From: Mycobacterium aquaticum
GTDB lineage: Bacteria > Actinomycetota > Actinomycetes > Mycobacteriales > Mycobacteriaceae
Reading direction: 5' to 3'
Length of the DNA stretch: 64,000 bases
Assembly (NCBI RefSeq): GCF_002086485.1
Contig: NZ_MVHF01000019.1
Span: 1-64,000 of the forward strand
The notes beneath the pieces were generated by a model, which saw only the letters and a program-made list of their open reading frames with translations, made no database searches and was not told where the DNA came from. Numbering within the stretch: the stretch's first letter is position 1; each line of letters starts with the position of its first letter. Shown here piece after piece: positions 26,652 to 35,909 of this stretch. A program made the position numbers and the translations under genes.

Positions 26652-27302
26652 ATGGCGACTGCGTCGAAAAGGGCCGTTGCGCTGGCGGCTGCGGCGCTGG
26701 TGTTGACGTCGTGCACACATCTGGCCGACGGCCACCCGGTGGCATCGCAAGACCTGCTGGCAGCCGCGAAAACCGGGGAGCTCAAGTGCAACCCGGTTGA
26801 CGCGCCGCTGGTCACGGTGCCTCGGGTGGATGCCGACGAGCCCACCATCAGGATTCCCCAGCCTCCTGGCTGGGAACGGGTGGAGGGCCGCGACACCGAT
26901 CTGCTGCGCTACACGATGAGCAATGCCAGCCTGCAGAACGGCAATTTCAAGCCGACCATCGTGATCGCGCTGGAGAGCGTCGCTGATGCGATGACACCGG
27001 ACGAAGTGTTCGCCGCACAGCGCAAGTCGATCGCCACCCTCGGCGTGCCCGAGAGCGCCATGAAGACCGAGAACATCACGATCTGCGGGCTGCCTGCGCA
27101 GACCGTGAACTACCAGATACCGCAGATGGGTGTGCTGCAGCCGCACCCGGCCATCGCATTGTTCGTGGCCTACCGCAGTGAACTGCGCACGTACTGCGCA
27201 GGATTGACGGTGCAGACCACGGCCCCTGACAACCTGACGTACAAGCGGGACTCCGAGATGATGGTGTCGGGCTTTCAGGTGCTGCCGGTCAAGAACCCGT
27301 AG
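26652..27302 (+). CDS. LpqN/LpqT-family lipoprotein
   Basis: A 216-residue predicted lipoprotein: a basic N-terminus, a hydrophobic core, and lipobox LTSC with the Cys near residue 21. The mature region has the LpqN-family features TIRIPQPPGWERVEG, KPTIVIALESV, a Cys pair (ITICGLP and RTYCAGL), and a closing GFQV strand. LpqN-type proteins sit at the outer face of the membrane and are linked to envelope lipid transport. The kinase at 28372-30219 carries a related domain. It may be co-transcribed with purNH. Confidence 0.85.
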   Translation: MATASKRAVALAAAALVLTSCTHLADGHPVASQDLLAAAKTGELKCNPVDAPLVTVPRVDADEPTIRIPQPPGWERVEGRDTDLLRYTMSNASLQNGNFKPTIVIALESVADAMTPDEVFAAQRKSIATLGVPESAMKTENITICGLPAQTVNYQIPQMGVLQPHPAIALFVAYRSELRTYCAGLTVQTTAPDNLTYKRDSEMMVSGFQVLPVKNP

Positions 27303-27308
27303 CCGGCG

Positions 27309-28322
27309 TCAGGCGCTGACCTCGTCTTCGACCTCGGCCGTCACGAATTCGATGAACGATGTGATCTCGTCGACGGCGCGGCGGGCGTCGGGGTTGACGT
27401 CGAAGCTCAGCTGGAACATGTGCATCGCCCGTTCCCACACCTGAACCCATACGGGAATTCCGTCCGCGGTGAGCCGGTCGGCCAGGGCGAAGGCATCGTT
27501 GAGCAGCATTTCGTGAGTGCCGACCTGGAGCAGGAACGGCCCGAGGCCGTGCAGGTCGGCTTCCGGTGGCATGACGGGTGTGGGTCGGGTGCCGTTGACG
27601 GTGGCGAACACGTCGTAGATGAACTTGACCGTTATGAACGGGAACATCACATCCCGATGTTGTTGCAGGGCACGGTATTTGAGCTCCATGTCCGACGAGG
27701 TCAACGGCGAGAGCAGCACCTGGCCGGCCGGCGGCACCAGGCCGGCGTCGCGGGCGGCGATCGCGGTGTCGGCGGCGATCAGCCCGCCTGCCGAATCACC
27801 GGCCAGCACAATGCGATTGGGCTCATAACCGAGCGAGAGCACATACCGGTAGGCGTCGAGGCCATCGGCGACGGCGTCTTCGATGCCGGCCTGCGGGGCG
27901 AGTCGGTAGCCCACGTTCAACACCCGGGCTCCGGTGCTGGCCGACAGTTTCGAGACGAACCGCCGGTGCGAGTTCAGCCCGAGCGTCACGAGCGCCGAGC
28001 CGTGCATGTACACGATCACCGATTCGGACTCACGCGATTGGGAGGCCACTACCCACTCGGCCGGGCAATTCGGCAACGCGACCGGCGTCACCTCGGTACC
28101 CGGCAGCGGCGGGACGATGCGCAGCGGGCGGTCGATCACGTCGAGATGAGCGCGCTGCAGCAGCGCCGGTGCGACGCGATTGATGCCGAGGCCGATCAGC
28201 GTCAACAGGCCCAGCAACGGTCGGAAGAATATCGCCGACCCGATGCCGAGGGCTCTGGACTGCCACGCAGCCGGTCCGAAGTGCACCGTTGTCGGCCGAG
28301 AATGCCAATCTAGCGAATTCAC
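27309..28322 (-). CDS. Alpha/beta hydrolase, hormone-sensitive-lipase-like esterase
   Basis: A 337-residue esterase of the GDSAG group. The nucleophile elbow is VLAGDSAGGLIAA; the acid lies in PFLLQVGTHEMLLND and the histidine in ERAMHMFQ. The usual oxyanion HGGG motif is reduced to MHGSALVTLG, which is unusual for the family. A hydrophobic N-terminal segment (FRPLLGLLTLIGLGINRVAP) could attach it to the membrane. GTG start at 28320-28322. Convergent with the lipoprotein gene (6 bp apart). Substrate unknown. Confidence 0.85.
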   Translation of the reverse strand: MNSLDWHSRPTTVHFGPAAWQSRALGIGSAIFFRPLLGLLTLIGLGINRVAPALLQRAHLDVIDRPLRIVPPLPGTEVTPVALPNCPAEWVVASQSRESESVIVYMHGSALVTLGLNSHRRFVSKLSASTGARVLNVGYRLAPQAGIEDAVADGLDAYRYVLSLGYEPNRIVLAGDSAGGLIAADTAIAARDAGLVPPAGQVLLSPLTSSDMELKYRALQQHRDVMFPFITVKFIYDVFATVNGTRPTPVMPPEADLHGLGPFLLQVGTHEMLLNDAFALADRLTADGIPVWVQVWERAMHMFQLSFDVNPDARRAVDEITSFIEFVTAEVEDEVSA

Positions 28323-28371
28323 GATACCGAGGGTATCGGGTAACTCGGGTGAGGCAAAACGCGGTGTCGGC

Positions 28372-30219
28372 TCAGGGCATCACGATGGTGGCCTGAGCGT
28401 CGATGACCTTGTTGATGTCGGTCAGCGAGCTCATGTCGCGGTACAGCGAGTCGGCGTTGATCTGCAGGACGAACGCCCCACCCGGGATCGGCATCGTCAC
28501 CGTCTTCTGGGTGATGGCGCGGCGCCGGCCGTCCTTGACGTACGAGCCGCCCAGGGACACCGACGGGAACCCGTTGAGATTGCCGCGGGTGACCCCGCCG
28601 ACCGGCTCGTACTCCGCGAGGTTCTGCAGTTCGTTCGGCGCGAACTCGAGCAGCTTGTTGGTGTCGACGTCGCCGACGAGCTTGGAGATCAACGAGATCA
28701 CCGACGGCGGATCCGTCGGGGTCACGCTGTCGTTGACGATCGCCGAGTAGGCCCACGCCGGAGTGCGGTTGCCTGCGTCGGTCCACGGCGGCGGGGTGGG
28801 CATGGTGAACACCGGTGCGCCCGGGTCGGCACGGTGAATGGGCGTTTCGGCGATCTTGTTGTCGCGGATGTAGTCGGCGATGGTGTACGAGTGGCCCGGC
28901 GGTTGCGGCGGCGTGGATGCCGTCGTCGTCGGGCTCGTCGACGCCGCGGCCGTCGTGGTCTGGGGCCCGGGAGCGGCATCGTCGCCACCCGACGTCACCG
29001 CCAGCGTGACTCCACCGACGATCAGGACGACGGCGGCGAGCGCGCCCGCGATCAGCAGGCCTTTGCGCTTGCCACCCGACTTCTTCACCGGTGCCACGTA
29101 GGGCAGCGGCGGGGGACCGAAGTTGGTCGCGGGCGCAGGCGGCATCGGGGGATTGGTCGGTGGTTTGCGGGGAGGCTCTGCCACGGACCACGACGAGGTG
29201 AAGACGGGAGGCTCCGACGGCGGTGTGGGCCGCGGCGCCGGTGCGCTCGACGGATTCGACGGGGACATCGGCCGCGGTGGGACAGGCATGGGCGGCGGTG
29301 CCATCGGGGGCGTGGCCAGAGGCTTCTGGGCCACCGGCGGCGGGGGCGCGAGCGCAGGCATCTTGAGGGTCGCGGAGGCGCCCGCGGCGGCCTCGGCCAA
29401 CGCGTTGGCGAAGTCGTGGCAGGTGTCGTACCGGTCCTTGGGATCTTTCGCCAAACCCTTGGCCATCACCGAATCGAACACGGCCAGTTCGGGTTTGGTG
29501 GCCGCGAGCTTGGGAACCGGGGAGCTCAGGTGGTGGCTGATGACGACTGCCGGGTTGCTGTGCGCATACGGCGGCGACCCGGTGAACAAGCGGTAGGCGG
29601 TGGCGGCCAGCGAGTACTGGTCGGCCCGGCCATCGAGGGTCTGGCCCATCAGCTGTTCGGGCGCCGTGTAGGACATCGAGCCCACCGTGATGTTGGTGGA
29701 CGTCAGCCCGTTCACCTCGTCGGCCCGGCGTGCGATGCCGAAGTCGGTGAGCATGATCCTGCGTTTGGCGCCGTGTTTGCCGGCGACCAGTATGTTGGCC
29801 GGTTTGACGTCGCGGTGCAGCAGCTTTCGTTGATGCGCGTAGTCCAGCGCGTCGCCCACCGCGGCTATGATCTCGATCACATCGGCGGCAGGCATCCCCG
29901 TCGGATACACGTCGTGCAGCAGCCGGGCGGCGTCGTGGCCGTCGACGTAGTCCATCGAGATCCACAACCGGCCTTCGAACTCGCCCCGATCGTGGACGCC
30001 CACGATGTGTGGGTGCCACAGCGTGGCGGCCATGTCGGCTTCGCGGATGAACCGCTGCCGGAACTCATTATCTGCGCTAACGGTCTGCGGAAGCACTTTG
30101 AGGGCGTCCTCGCGCGGCAGCCTGGGATGGGCCGCCAGATAGACCTCGCCCATGCCACCAGTGCCCACCAACCTGACGATGGTGAACCCCGCGAAGACTT
30201 GACCGCTAGCCAACGGCAT
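28372..30219 (-). CDS. Transmembrane Ser/Thr protein kinase with LpqN-like extracellular domain
   Basis: A 615-residue receptor-type kinase of the Pkn family. The kinase domain (residues about 9-270) has the loop VGTGGMGEVYLA, the lysine in ALKVL, catalytic HRDVKPANI, DFGIARR and SYTAPEQL; all key residues are present. A long Pro-rich juxtamembrane linker (about 290-370) precedes one transmembrane helix (GLLIAGALAAVVLIVGGVTL). The outer 200 residues (APVFTMPTPPPWTDAG onward) resemble LpqN/LpqT lipoproteins such as the one at 26652. It may sense an envelope lipid or protein. The kinase call is certain, the sensor family is inferred. Divergent from the MoxR gene. Confidence 0.93.
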   Translation of the reverse strand: MPLASGQVFAGFTIVRLVGTGGMGEVYLAAHPRLPREDALKVLPQTVSADNEFRQRFIREADMAATLWHPHIVGVHDRGEFEGRLWISMDYVDGHDAARLLHDVYPTGMPAADVIEIIAAVGDALDYAHQRKLLHRDVKPANILVAGKHGAKRRIMLTDFGIARRADEVNGLTSTNITVGSMSYTAPEQLMGQTLDGRADQYSLAATAYRLFTGSPPYAHSNPAVVISHHLSSPVPKLAATKPELAVFDSVMAKGLAKDPKDRYDTCHDFANALAEAAAGASATLKMPALAPPPPVAQKPLATPPMAPPPMPVPPRPMSPSNPSSAPAPRPTPPSEPPVFTSSWSVAEPPRKPPTNPPMPPAPATNFGPPPLPYVAPVKKSGGKRKGLLIAGALAAVVLIVGGVTLAVTSGGDDAAPGPQTTTAAASTSPTTTASTPPQPPGHSYTIADYIRDNKIAETPIHRADPGAPVFTMPTPPPWTDAGNRTPAWAYSAIVNDSVTPTDPPSVISLISKLVGDVDTNKLLEFAPNELQNLAEYEPVGGVTRGNLNGFPSVSLGGSYVKDGRRRAITQKTVTMPIPGGAFVLQINADSLYRDMSSLTDINKVIDAQATIVMP

Positions 30220-30330
30220 GGGCGCAGACTACCGGTCGAGTGGCAGTCGCCACGACTTTGTAGCCCTATGGTGACCGCAAGTCAGACCGGTGACCATGCC
30301 GAGCCGCCGGAGCAGTCGTAGCTTGGTGTA

Positions 30331-31713
30331 GTGAGCCAATCCAAGGATCTGCCTCGGACGGTCGGTGAGCTGCGTGCATCCGGGCATCGTGAGCGAGGCG
30401 TCAAAGCCGAAATCCGGGAGAATCTTCTGGCTGCCCTTGCCGACCGGCGTGACGTATGGCCCGGCATCTTGGGCTTCGACGACACCGTGATTCCGCAACT
30501 GGAGCGGGCACTGATCGCCGGGCACGACGTGGTGCTGCTCGGCGAACGCGGTCAGGGCAAGACGCGCTTGCTGCGGGCGCTGACCGGGCTGCTCGACGAG
30601 TGGACACCGGTGATCGCCGGAGCCGAACTGGGTGAGCACCCCTACAGCCCGATCACGCCGGAATCCATCCGGCGCGCTGCCGATTCCGGTGAGGACCTGC
30701 CGATCGAATGGCGGCACCGCAGCGAGCGGTACACCGAGAAGCTCGCCACTCCTGACACCAGCGTTGCGGACCTGGTCGGTGACATCGACCCGATCAAGGT
30801 GGCCGAGGGCCGCAGCCTCGGCGATCCCGAAACCATCGCCTACGGCCTGATTCCGCGGGCACATCGCGGCATCGTGGCGGTCAACGAGCTGCCCGACCTC
30901 GCCGAGCGGATCCAGGTGTCGATGCTCAACGTCATGGAGGAGCGCGACATCCAGGTGCGTGGCTACACCCTGCGGCTGCCGCTCGACGTGCTCGTGGTGG
31001 CCAGCGCCAACCCCGAGGACTACACCAACCGCGGTCGCATCATCACCCCGCTCAAGGACCGGTTCGGCGCCGAGATCCGCACGCACTACCCGCTGGAGAT
31101 CGAATCCGAGGTCGGAGTGATACGCCAAGAGGCGCATCTGTCCGCCGAGGTGCCCGATTATCTGCTCGGCGTGCTCGCCCGCTTCTCCCGCAATCTGCGT
31201 GAGTCCAGCTCGATCGATCAGCGTTCCGGTGTGTCGGCGCGGTTCGCCATCGCCGCGGCCGAGACGGTCGCCGCGTCGGCCCGGCACCGCGCGGCGATCA
31301 TCGGCGAGGACGATCCGGTGGCGCGCGTGGTGGACCTCGCCACCGTGATCGACGTGCTGCGCGGCAAGTTGGAGTTCGAGACCGGCGAGGAAGGCCGCGA
31401 GCAGGCAGTGCTGGAGCATCTGCTGCGCCGGGCCACCGCCGACACCGCGCAGCGGCTGTTGGGTGGCATCGACGTCGGCCCCGTGGTGGCTGCCGTGGAG
31501 GAGGGTTCTCCGGTGACCACCGGCGAGCGGGTGTCGGCCAAGGACGTGTTGGCCGCTCTGCCCGCCCTGCCTGCGCTGGATGCGGTGGCCGCGCGACTGG
31601 GAGCCCGGTCGGTCGGAGAACGGGCCGCAGCGGTCGAACTGGCCCTGGAAGCGCTCTATCTGGCCAAGCGCATCGACAAGGTGTCGGGCGAGGGGGAGAC
31701 GGTCTATGGCTAG
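30331..31713 (+). CDS. MoxR/ChlI-like AAA+ ATPase
   Basis: A 460-residue AAA+ ATPase of the magnesium-chelatase-I/MoxR class, counterpart of Rv0958. Walker A is GERGQGKTRLLRAL; Walker B is RGIVAVNELPDL; sensor 1 is VVASANPEDYTNRGRI; a conserved arginine segment PLKDRFGAEIRTHYPL follows. GTG start. Its stop overlaps the next gene by 8 bp, pairing it with a VWA protein. Such pairs act as chaperones in protein maturation or metal insertion. The client is not known. Confidence 0.92.
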   Translation: MSQSKDLPRTVGELRASGHRERGVKAEIRENLLAALADRRDVWPGILGFDDTVIPQLERALIAGHDVVLLGERGQGKTRLLRALTGLLDEWTPVIAGAELGEHPYSPITPESIRRAADSGEDLPIEWRHRSERYTEKLATPDTSVADLVGDIDPIKVAEGRSLGDPETIAYGLIPRAHRGIVAVNELPDLAERIQVSMLNVMEERDIQVRGYTLRLPLDVLVVASANPEDYTNRGRIITPLKDRFGAEIRTHYPLEIESEVGVIRQEAHLSAEVPDYLLGVLARFSRNLRESSSIDQRSGVSARFAIAAAETVAASARHRAAIIGEDDPVARVVDLATVIDVLRGKLEFETGEEGREQAVLEHLLRRATADTAQRLLGGIDVGPVVAAVEEGSPVTTGERVSAKDVLAALPALPALDAVAARLGARSVGERAAAVELALEALYLAKRIDKVSGEGETVYG

Positions 31714-33694
31714 TGGCCACGCGGCCAGAGGGCACGGGCACACCTCGCGGTATTCGCGATACAGCGGCGGCCCCGATCCTCTGGCGCCGCCGATCGATCT
31801 GCGCGACGCACTCGAGCAGATCGGCCAGAACGTGATGGAGGGCAGCTCGCCGCGGCGCGCGCTCTCGGAGTTGCTGCGTCGCGGGACGCGTGACATGCGT
31901 GGTACTGACCGGTTGGCCGCCGAGGCCAATCGGCGGCGGCGGGAACTACTGTCCCGCAACAATCTTGACGGCACGTTGCAGGAGATCAAGAAGCTGCTCG
32001 ACGAGGCCGTGCTTGCCGAGCGCAAGGAGCTCGCCCGGGCGCTCGACGACGACGCCCGGTTCGGCGAACTGCAGCTCGAGTCGCTGTCGCCGTCACCCGC
32101 CAAGGCCGTGCAGGAACTCTCGGAGTACTCGTGGCGCTCGCCGGAGGCCCGCGAAAAGTACGAGCAGATCAAGGATCTGCTCGGTCGTGAGATGCTCGAC
32201 CAGCGGTTCGCCGGGATGAAGCAGGCGCTGGAGAACGCCACCGACGAGGACCGCCAGCGGGTCAACGACATGCTCGACGACTTGAACGACTTGCTGGACA
32301 AGCACGCTCGCGGCGAGGACACCGAGCAGGATTTTCAAGACTTCATGGACAAGCACGGCGAGTTCTTCCCGGAGAACCCGTCGAACATCGACGAGCTGCT
32401 CGATTCGCTGGCCCAGCGTGCGGCCGCTGCGCAGCGCTTCCGCAACAGCCTCTCGGCGCAGCAGCGCGCCGAGCTGGATGCCTTGGCGGAGCAGGCTTTC
32501 GGCTCTCCCTCGCTGATGAACGCGCTGAATCGGCTCGACGCACACCTGCAAGCCGCCCGCCCCGGCGAGGACTGGTCGGGTTCGCAGCGGTTCTCCGGCG
32601 ACAATCCGATGGGCATGGGCGAGGGCGCGCAGGCGCTCTCCGACATCGCCGAACTGGAGCAGCTCGCCGACGCGCTGTCGCAGAGCTATTCCGGGGCCAC
32701 GATGGAGGACGTCGACCTCGATGCGCTGGCGCGTCAGCTCGGCGACCAGGCCGCCGTCGACGCCCGCACGCTCGCCGAGCTGGAGCGGGCCCTGGTCAAC
32801 CAGGGCTTCCTCGACCGTGGCTCCGACGGGCAGTGGCGGCTGTCGCCCAAAGCCATGCGTCAGCTCGGCCAGACCGCACTGCGTGATGTGGCACAACAAC
32901 TTTCGGGTCGGCACGGAGAACGCGACACCCGTCGGGCCGGTGCGGCCGGTGAGCTGACCGGGGCGACCCGGCCCTGGCAGTTCGGCGACACCGAGCCGTG
33001 GAACGTCACCCGCACGGTGACCAACGCGGTGCTGCGGCAGGCCGGCACCGGTGTCGTGGAGCGGCCCATTCGGTTCGCCGTCGAAGACGTCGAGATCTCC
33101 GAGACCGAGACCCGCACCCAGGCCTGTGTAGCGCTACTGGTGGATACCTCGTTCTCCATGGTCATGGAGAACCGCTGGTTGCCGATGAAGCGCACGGCGC
33201 TGGCGTTGCACCACCTCGTCAGCACACGCTTCCGGTCAGATGCGCTGCAGATCATCGCTTTCGGGCGCTACGCGCGCACGGTCAGCGCGGCCGAGTTGAC
33301 CGCGCTGGAAGGGGTTTACGAGCAGGGCACCAATCTGCACCATGCGCTGGCGCTGGCGTCGCGGCATCTGCGCCGGCACCCCAATGCGCAGCCCGTCGTG
33401 CTCGTGGTCACCGACGGCGAACCCACCGCGCACCTGGAGGGGTACGACGACGGCTCCGAAGTATTCTTCGACTACCCGCCGCACCCCCGCACCATCGCGC
33501 ACACCGTGCGGGGTTTCGACGAGGTGGCCCGGCTCGGTGCGCAGGTGACGATCTTCCGGCTCGGCAGTGATCCAGGGCTGGCCAGGTTCATCGACCAGGT
33601 GGCGCGGCGCGTCGCAGGCCGCGTCGTGGTGCCCGACCTCGACGGACTGGGCGCCGCGGTTGTCGGCGACTATCTGCGATCCCGCCGACGTTGA
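31706..33694 (+). CDS. VWA-domain protein, partner of the MoxR-like ATPase
   Basis: A 662-residue protein, counterpart of Rv0959. The first 430 residues are helical and charged. The C-terminal 200 residues are a von Willebrand A domain with a complete MIDAS: DTSFSM (residues near 480), a Thr in EQGTNLHHAL, and VTDGEPTAH. ATG 31706 is used because GGGGGAG lies upstream and it overlaps the end of the ATPase gene. The MoxR-VWA coupling implies a joint complex. Its 3' end overlaps the convergent DUF218 gene by 25 bp. Confidence 0.9.
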   Translation: MASGHAARGHGHTSRYSRYSGGPDPLAPPIDLRDALEQIGQNVMEGSSPRRALSELLRRGTRDMRGTDRLAAEANRRRRELLSRNNLDGTLQEIKKLLDEAVLAERKELARALDDDARFGELQLESLSPSPAKAVQELSEYSWRSPEAREKYEQIKDLLGREMLDQRFAGMKQALENATDEDRQRVNDMLDDLNDLLDKHARGEDTEQDFQDFMDKHGEFFPENPSNIDELLDSLAQRAAAAQRFRNSLSAQQRAELDALAEQAFGSPSLMNALNRLDAHLQAARPGEDWSGSQRFSGDNPMGMGEGAQALSDIAELEQLADALSQSYSGATMEDVDLDALARQLGDQAAVDARTLAELERALVNQGFLDRGSDGQWRLSPKAMRQLGQTALRDVAQQLSGRHGERDTRRAGAAGELTGATRPWQFGDTEPWNVTRTVTNAVLRQAGTGVVERPIRFAVEDVEISETETRTQACVALLVDTSFSMVMENRWLPMKRTALALHHLVSTRFRSDALQIIAFGRYARTVSAAELTALEGVYEQGTNLHHALALASRHLRRHPNAQPVVLVVTDGEPTAHLEGYDDGSEVFFDYPPHPRTIAHTVRGFDEVARLGAQVTIFRLGSDPGLARFIDQVARRVAGRVVVPDLDGLGAAVVGDYLRSRRR

Positions 33695-34284
33695 CCTTGT
33701 GCCCGTCGGACCAGCCGCCGGACGATTTCGTGGCCTGCCATGACCGCGTGCAGGGCACCCCACTCGGCAGGGATGTAATCGCGTGTCCGCACCAATCGGG
33801 CTGCCAATTCCGGTGATTCGTCGCGCAGTATGCGCCGGGCCCGGCGGGCGTGAAAAGTGTTCGACGCGATCTTGATGGCCGGGGCGTCGGCCAGGAGCGG
33901 AATCGAATTCTTGATGTTCTCGACCGTCGTCCGCGATTGGTCGTCGAGGCGAATGTTGGCCGCCGGAACTCCGCGGGAGACAACGGCGTAGTTGGCCATC
34001 ATCTGGGCTTCCGAGAGCTCGGAGCGCACGGCTCCGCCGGAGAACACGAAGCGCGCCTGCGACGGATCGGTCGAGCGCATGGCGATGCGCACGCGCCAGC
34101 GGTGCAGGAGCGGCTCGGGGCAGCCGAGCACGAGGATGGCCTCGCCGGGCGTTATGCGGCTCGGGTCAAGGCGGTCGGCCGGCAGCGCTTCTCGGGACGC
34201 CTGCCATGTTCTCCACTCACACCATGCCAATCCCGCACCGGCCGTGACCGTCGCGAGACGGAGGTATCTGGTCCACGTGCTCAT
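33670..34284 (-). CDS. YdcF/DUF218-family protein
   Basis: A 204-residue protein with one N-terminal membrane segment (RYLRLATVTAGAGLAWCEW) and a DUF218 domain: GEAILVLGCPEP, FVFSGGAVRSELSEAQMM, and the characteristic DQSRTTVENIKNSIPLL, ending in SNTFHARRARRIL. The family includes E. coli YdcF and SanA, which are linked to envelope permeability. The enzymatic role is not established. Convergent with the VWA gene, with 25 bp of overlap. Confidence 0.85.
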   Translation of the reverse strand: MSTWTRYLRLATVTAGAGLAWCEWRTWQASREALPADRLDPSRITPGEAILVLGCPEPLLHRWRVRIAMRSTDPSQARFVFSGGAVRSELSEAQMMANYAVVSRGVPAANIRLDDQSRTTVENIKNSIPLLADAPAIKIASNTFHARRARRILRDESPELAARLVRTRDYIPAEWGALHAVMAGHEIVRRLVRRAQGQRRRDRR

Positions 34285-34306
34285 GGCGCCATTATCGTGC
34301 GCCCAC

Positions 34307-34355
34307 TTCGACGCAAGTGTCGCGCTGCGGGCCGCGCAACGACATTTGCGTCGAA
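34307..34355. repeat. Hairpin repeat, copy A
   Basis: TTCGACGCAAGTGTCG (34307-34322) pairs with CGACATTTGCGTCGAA (34340-34355) with one G.T position. The right arm is followed by TTCG, giving GTCGAATTCG at the edge. A related hairpin is at 40806-40848. No terminator U tract is present. Confidence 0.6.
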
Positions 34356-34402
34356 TTCGAGGCTGCGGGAGCCGAAATCCCGCTGCGTGCGTCTAAGCAG
34401 AT

Positions 34403-35266
34403 GTGCGCACTCCGTTTGTCGGCAGCAACGCCGTCGCCGCAGGTCATCTCACCAAGGGCCAGCTGCGACACCGGTACCGGCCCATCTATCGCGACGTGTA
34501 CGTGCCGCTGCGACACCAGGTATCCCTGCGGGATCGGATTCTCGGCGCGGCGCTCACGTCCGACGGGGTGATCGCCGGCGTGGCTGCGTCGGCGATCCAT
34601 GGCGCCAAGTGGGTCGGTGACGACGTTCCCGTCGAGCTGGTCGCGGCCGGCAGGCACCAGCGCGGTCTGGTGATCCGCTACGACACGCTGCACGACGATG
34701 AGGTCACCACGGTCGCCGGAGTCCGCGTCACCACGCCCGCGCGCACCGCGTTCGACTTGGGCCGCCGCCTGCCGCGCGGCAGGGCAGTCGAATGCCTGGA
34801 CGCCCTCATGAATGCCTGCCCGTTCTCGATCGAGGACGTCATGCTGATCGCCAAACGCCATCCCGGGGTGCGGGGGCTGCGTCGTCTGCGGGTGGCGTTG
34901 CCACTTGTCGACGGCGGAGCGGAGTCACCGAGGGAGACCTGGTTGCGGCTCCTGTTCGTCGACGCGGGATTACCCAGGCCGACCACACAATTCGTGGTGT
35001 ATGACCACGGCCGCTACGTGCGACGGCTTGACATGTGCTGGGAAGAGTTCAAGGTCGGGGCCGAATATGACGGCGAGCAACACCTCACCAGCCGCGCCCA
35101 GTACGCCCTGGATGTTCGGGTGAACCGCGTGCTGCAGCGACTCGGGTGGCACGTCATCCACGTCATCAAAGAGGACTATGGCCAGGACATCGTCGAGCAG
35201 GCGCGCAGTGCGCTGCTGGCACGCGGCTGGCAGGGTACGGTTACCGCCCGAGCAGGGTGTCCGTGA
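34403..35266 (+). CDS. AbiEi-like / DUF559-type endonuclease-fold protein, copy 2
   Basis: A 287-residue paralogue of the protein at 4294-5193. Shared elements in the same order: GHLTKGQLRHRYRPIYRDVY, AASAIHGAKWV, RTAFDLGRRLPRGRAVECL, ESPRETWLRLLFVDAGLPRP, a YDGEQH motif, and RLGWHVIHV. The first part looks like an AbiEi antitoxin winged helix and the last 110 residues like a DUF559/Vsr nuclease fold. The GTG start has no visible ribosome site, so the mRNA may be leaderless. Its 3' end overlaps the convergent HAD phosphatase gene by 26 bp. Function unknown. Confidence 0.7.
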   Translation: MRTPFVGSNAVAAGHLTKGQLRHRYRPIYRDVYVPLRHQVSLRDRILGAALTSDGVIAGVAASAIHGAKWVGDDVPVELVAAGRHQRGLVIRYDTLHDDEVTTVAGVRVTTPARTAFDLGRRLPRGRAVECLDALMNACPFSIEDVMLIAKRHPGVRGLRRLRVALPLVDGGAESPRETWLRLLFVDAGLPRPTTQFVVYDHGRYVRRLDMCWEEFKVGAEYDGEQHLTSRAQYALDVRVNRVLQRLGWHVIHVIKEDYGQDIVEQARSALLARGWQGTVTARAGCP

Positions 35267-35909
35267 GCGCGTCCGCCGAGCCGACCGTGACGAGCGCGCG
35301 GGCATGCTCGACGGGTTCTCCGTATCCCCAGTCCACCAGGATGGTCGGAACGCCGTGCTCGGCCGCGCCGATGACGTCGTGCAGGCGGTCGCCGACCATC
35401 ACCGGATTGCTGGTGTCGACGCCGTCGGCGCTCAGGCGACGCAGTGCCTCGCCCACGATCGACGCCTTGTCGCTGATGGCTTCGTCTCTCGACGCACCGG
35501 AGACCGTGACGAAATAGCGTGCCAGCCCCAACCGTTCGAGCACCTCGATCGCGGTGTGCTCGGGTTTCGACGTTGCCACCGCCATCGGAATGCTTTGTTG
35601 CGCAAGTGCTTCGAGAGCGGGAAGGATCTCGCCGAACGGCCGGATGTCGGCGTTGCCGATCCGTTGATAGTGCTTACGATAGACCTGTCGCGCGTGCTCG
35701 GCTGTCGCGTCGTCGAAGCCGAACCGCACCCGGAACGACTCTGCCGGTGGCGGTCCCACCCACGTGCGCAGTTCGTCGGGTGGCGGGACGGGCAGGCCCA
35801 ATTCGTTGAGCGTCGCGGCGAAGGATTCGGTGATGTTCTTGGCCGAGTTCGCGATGGTGCCGTCGAGATCGAACAGCACGCAGGTCCACGTCATGGCTGA
35901 GGAGCTCAC
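35241..35909 (-). CDS. HAD-family phosphatase (phosphoglycolate-phosphatase-like)
   Basis: A 222-residue HAD hydrolase. Motif I is FDLDGTIANS, motif II is VATSKP, and motif III/IV is DKASIV followed by MVGDRLHDVIGAAEHG. The helical cap is of the phosphoglycolate-phosphatase/PpaX type. GTG 35909 overlaps the stop of the MFS transporter gene as GTGA, which implies coupling; ATG 35894 is an alternative. Substrate unknown; it could repair a phosphorylated by-product of whatever the transporter imports. Confidence 0.88.
   Translation of the reverse strand: MSSSAMTWTCVLFDLDGTIANSAKNITESFAATLNELGLPVPPPDELRTWVGPPPAESFRVRFGFDDATAEHARQVYRKHYQRIGNADIRPFGEILPALEALAQQSIPMAVATSKPEHTAIEVLERLGLARYFVTVSGASRDEAISDKASIVGEALRRLSADGVDTSNPVMVGDRLHDVIGAAEHGVPTILVDWGYGEPVEHARALVTVGSADALTDTLLGR

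Noticed and set aside
28180..30321. 713-codon open frame antisense to the kinase gene
   Set aside because: The kinase has every catalytic motif; this translation is Arg/His-rich and featureless.
30229..32322. 697-codon open frame antisense to the MoxR and VWA genes
   Set aside because: The sense strand has complete AAA+ and VWA motifs with coupled starts.
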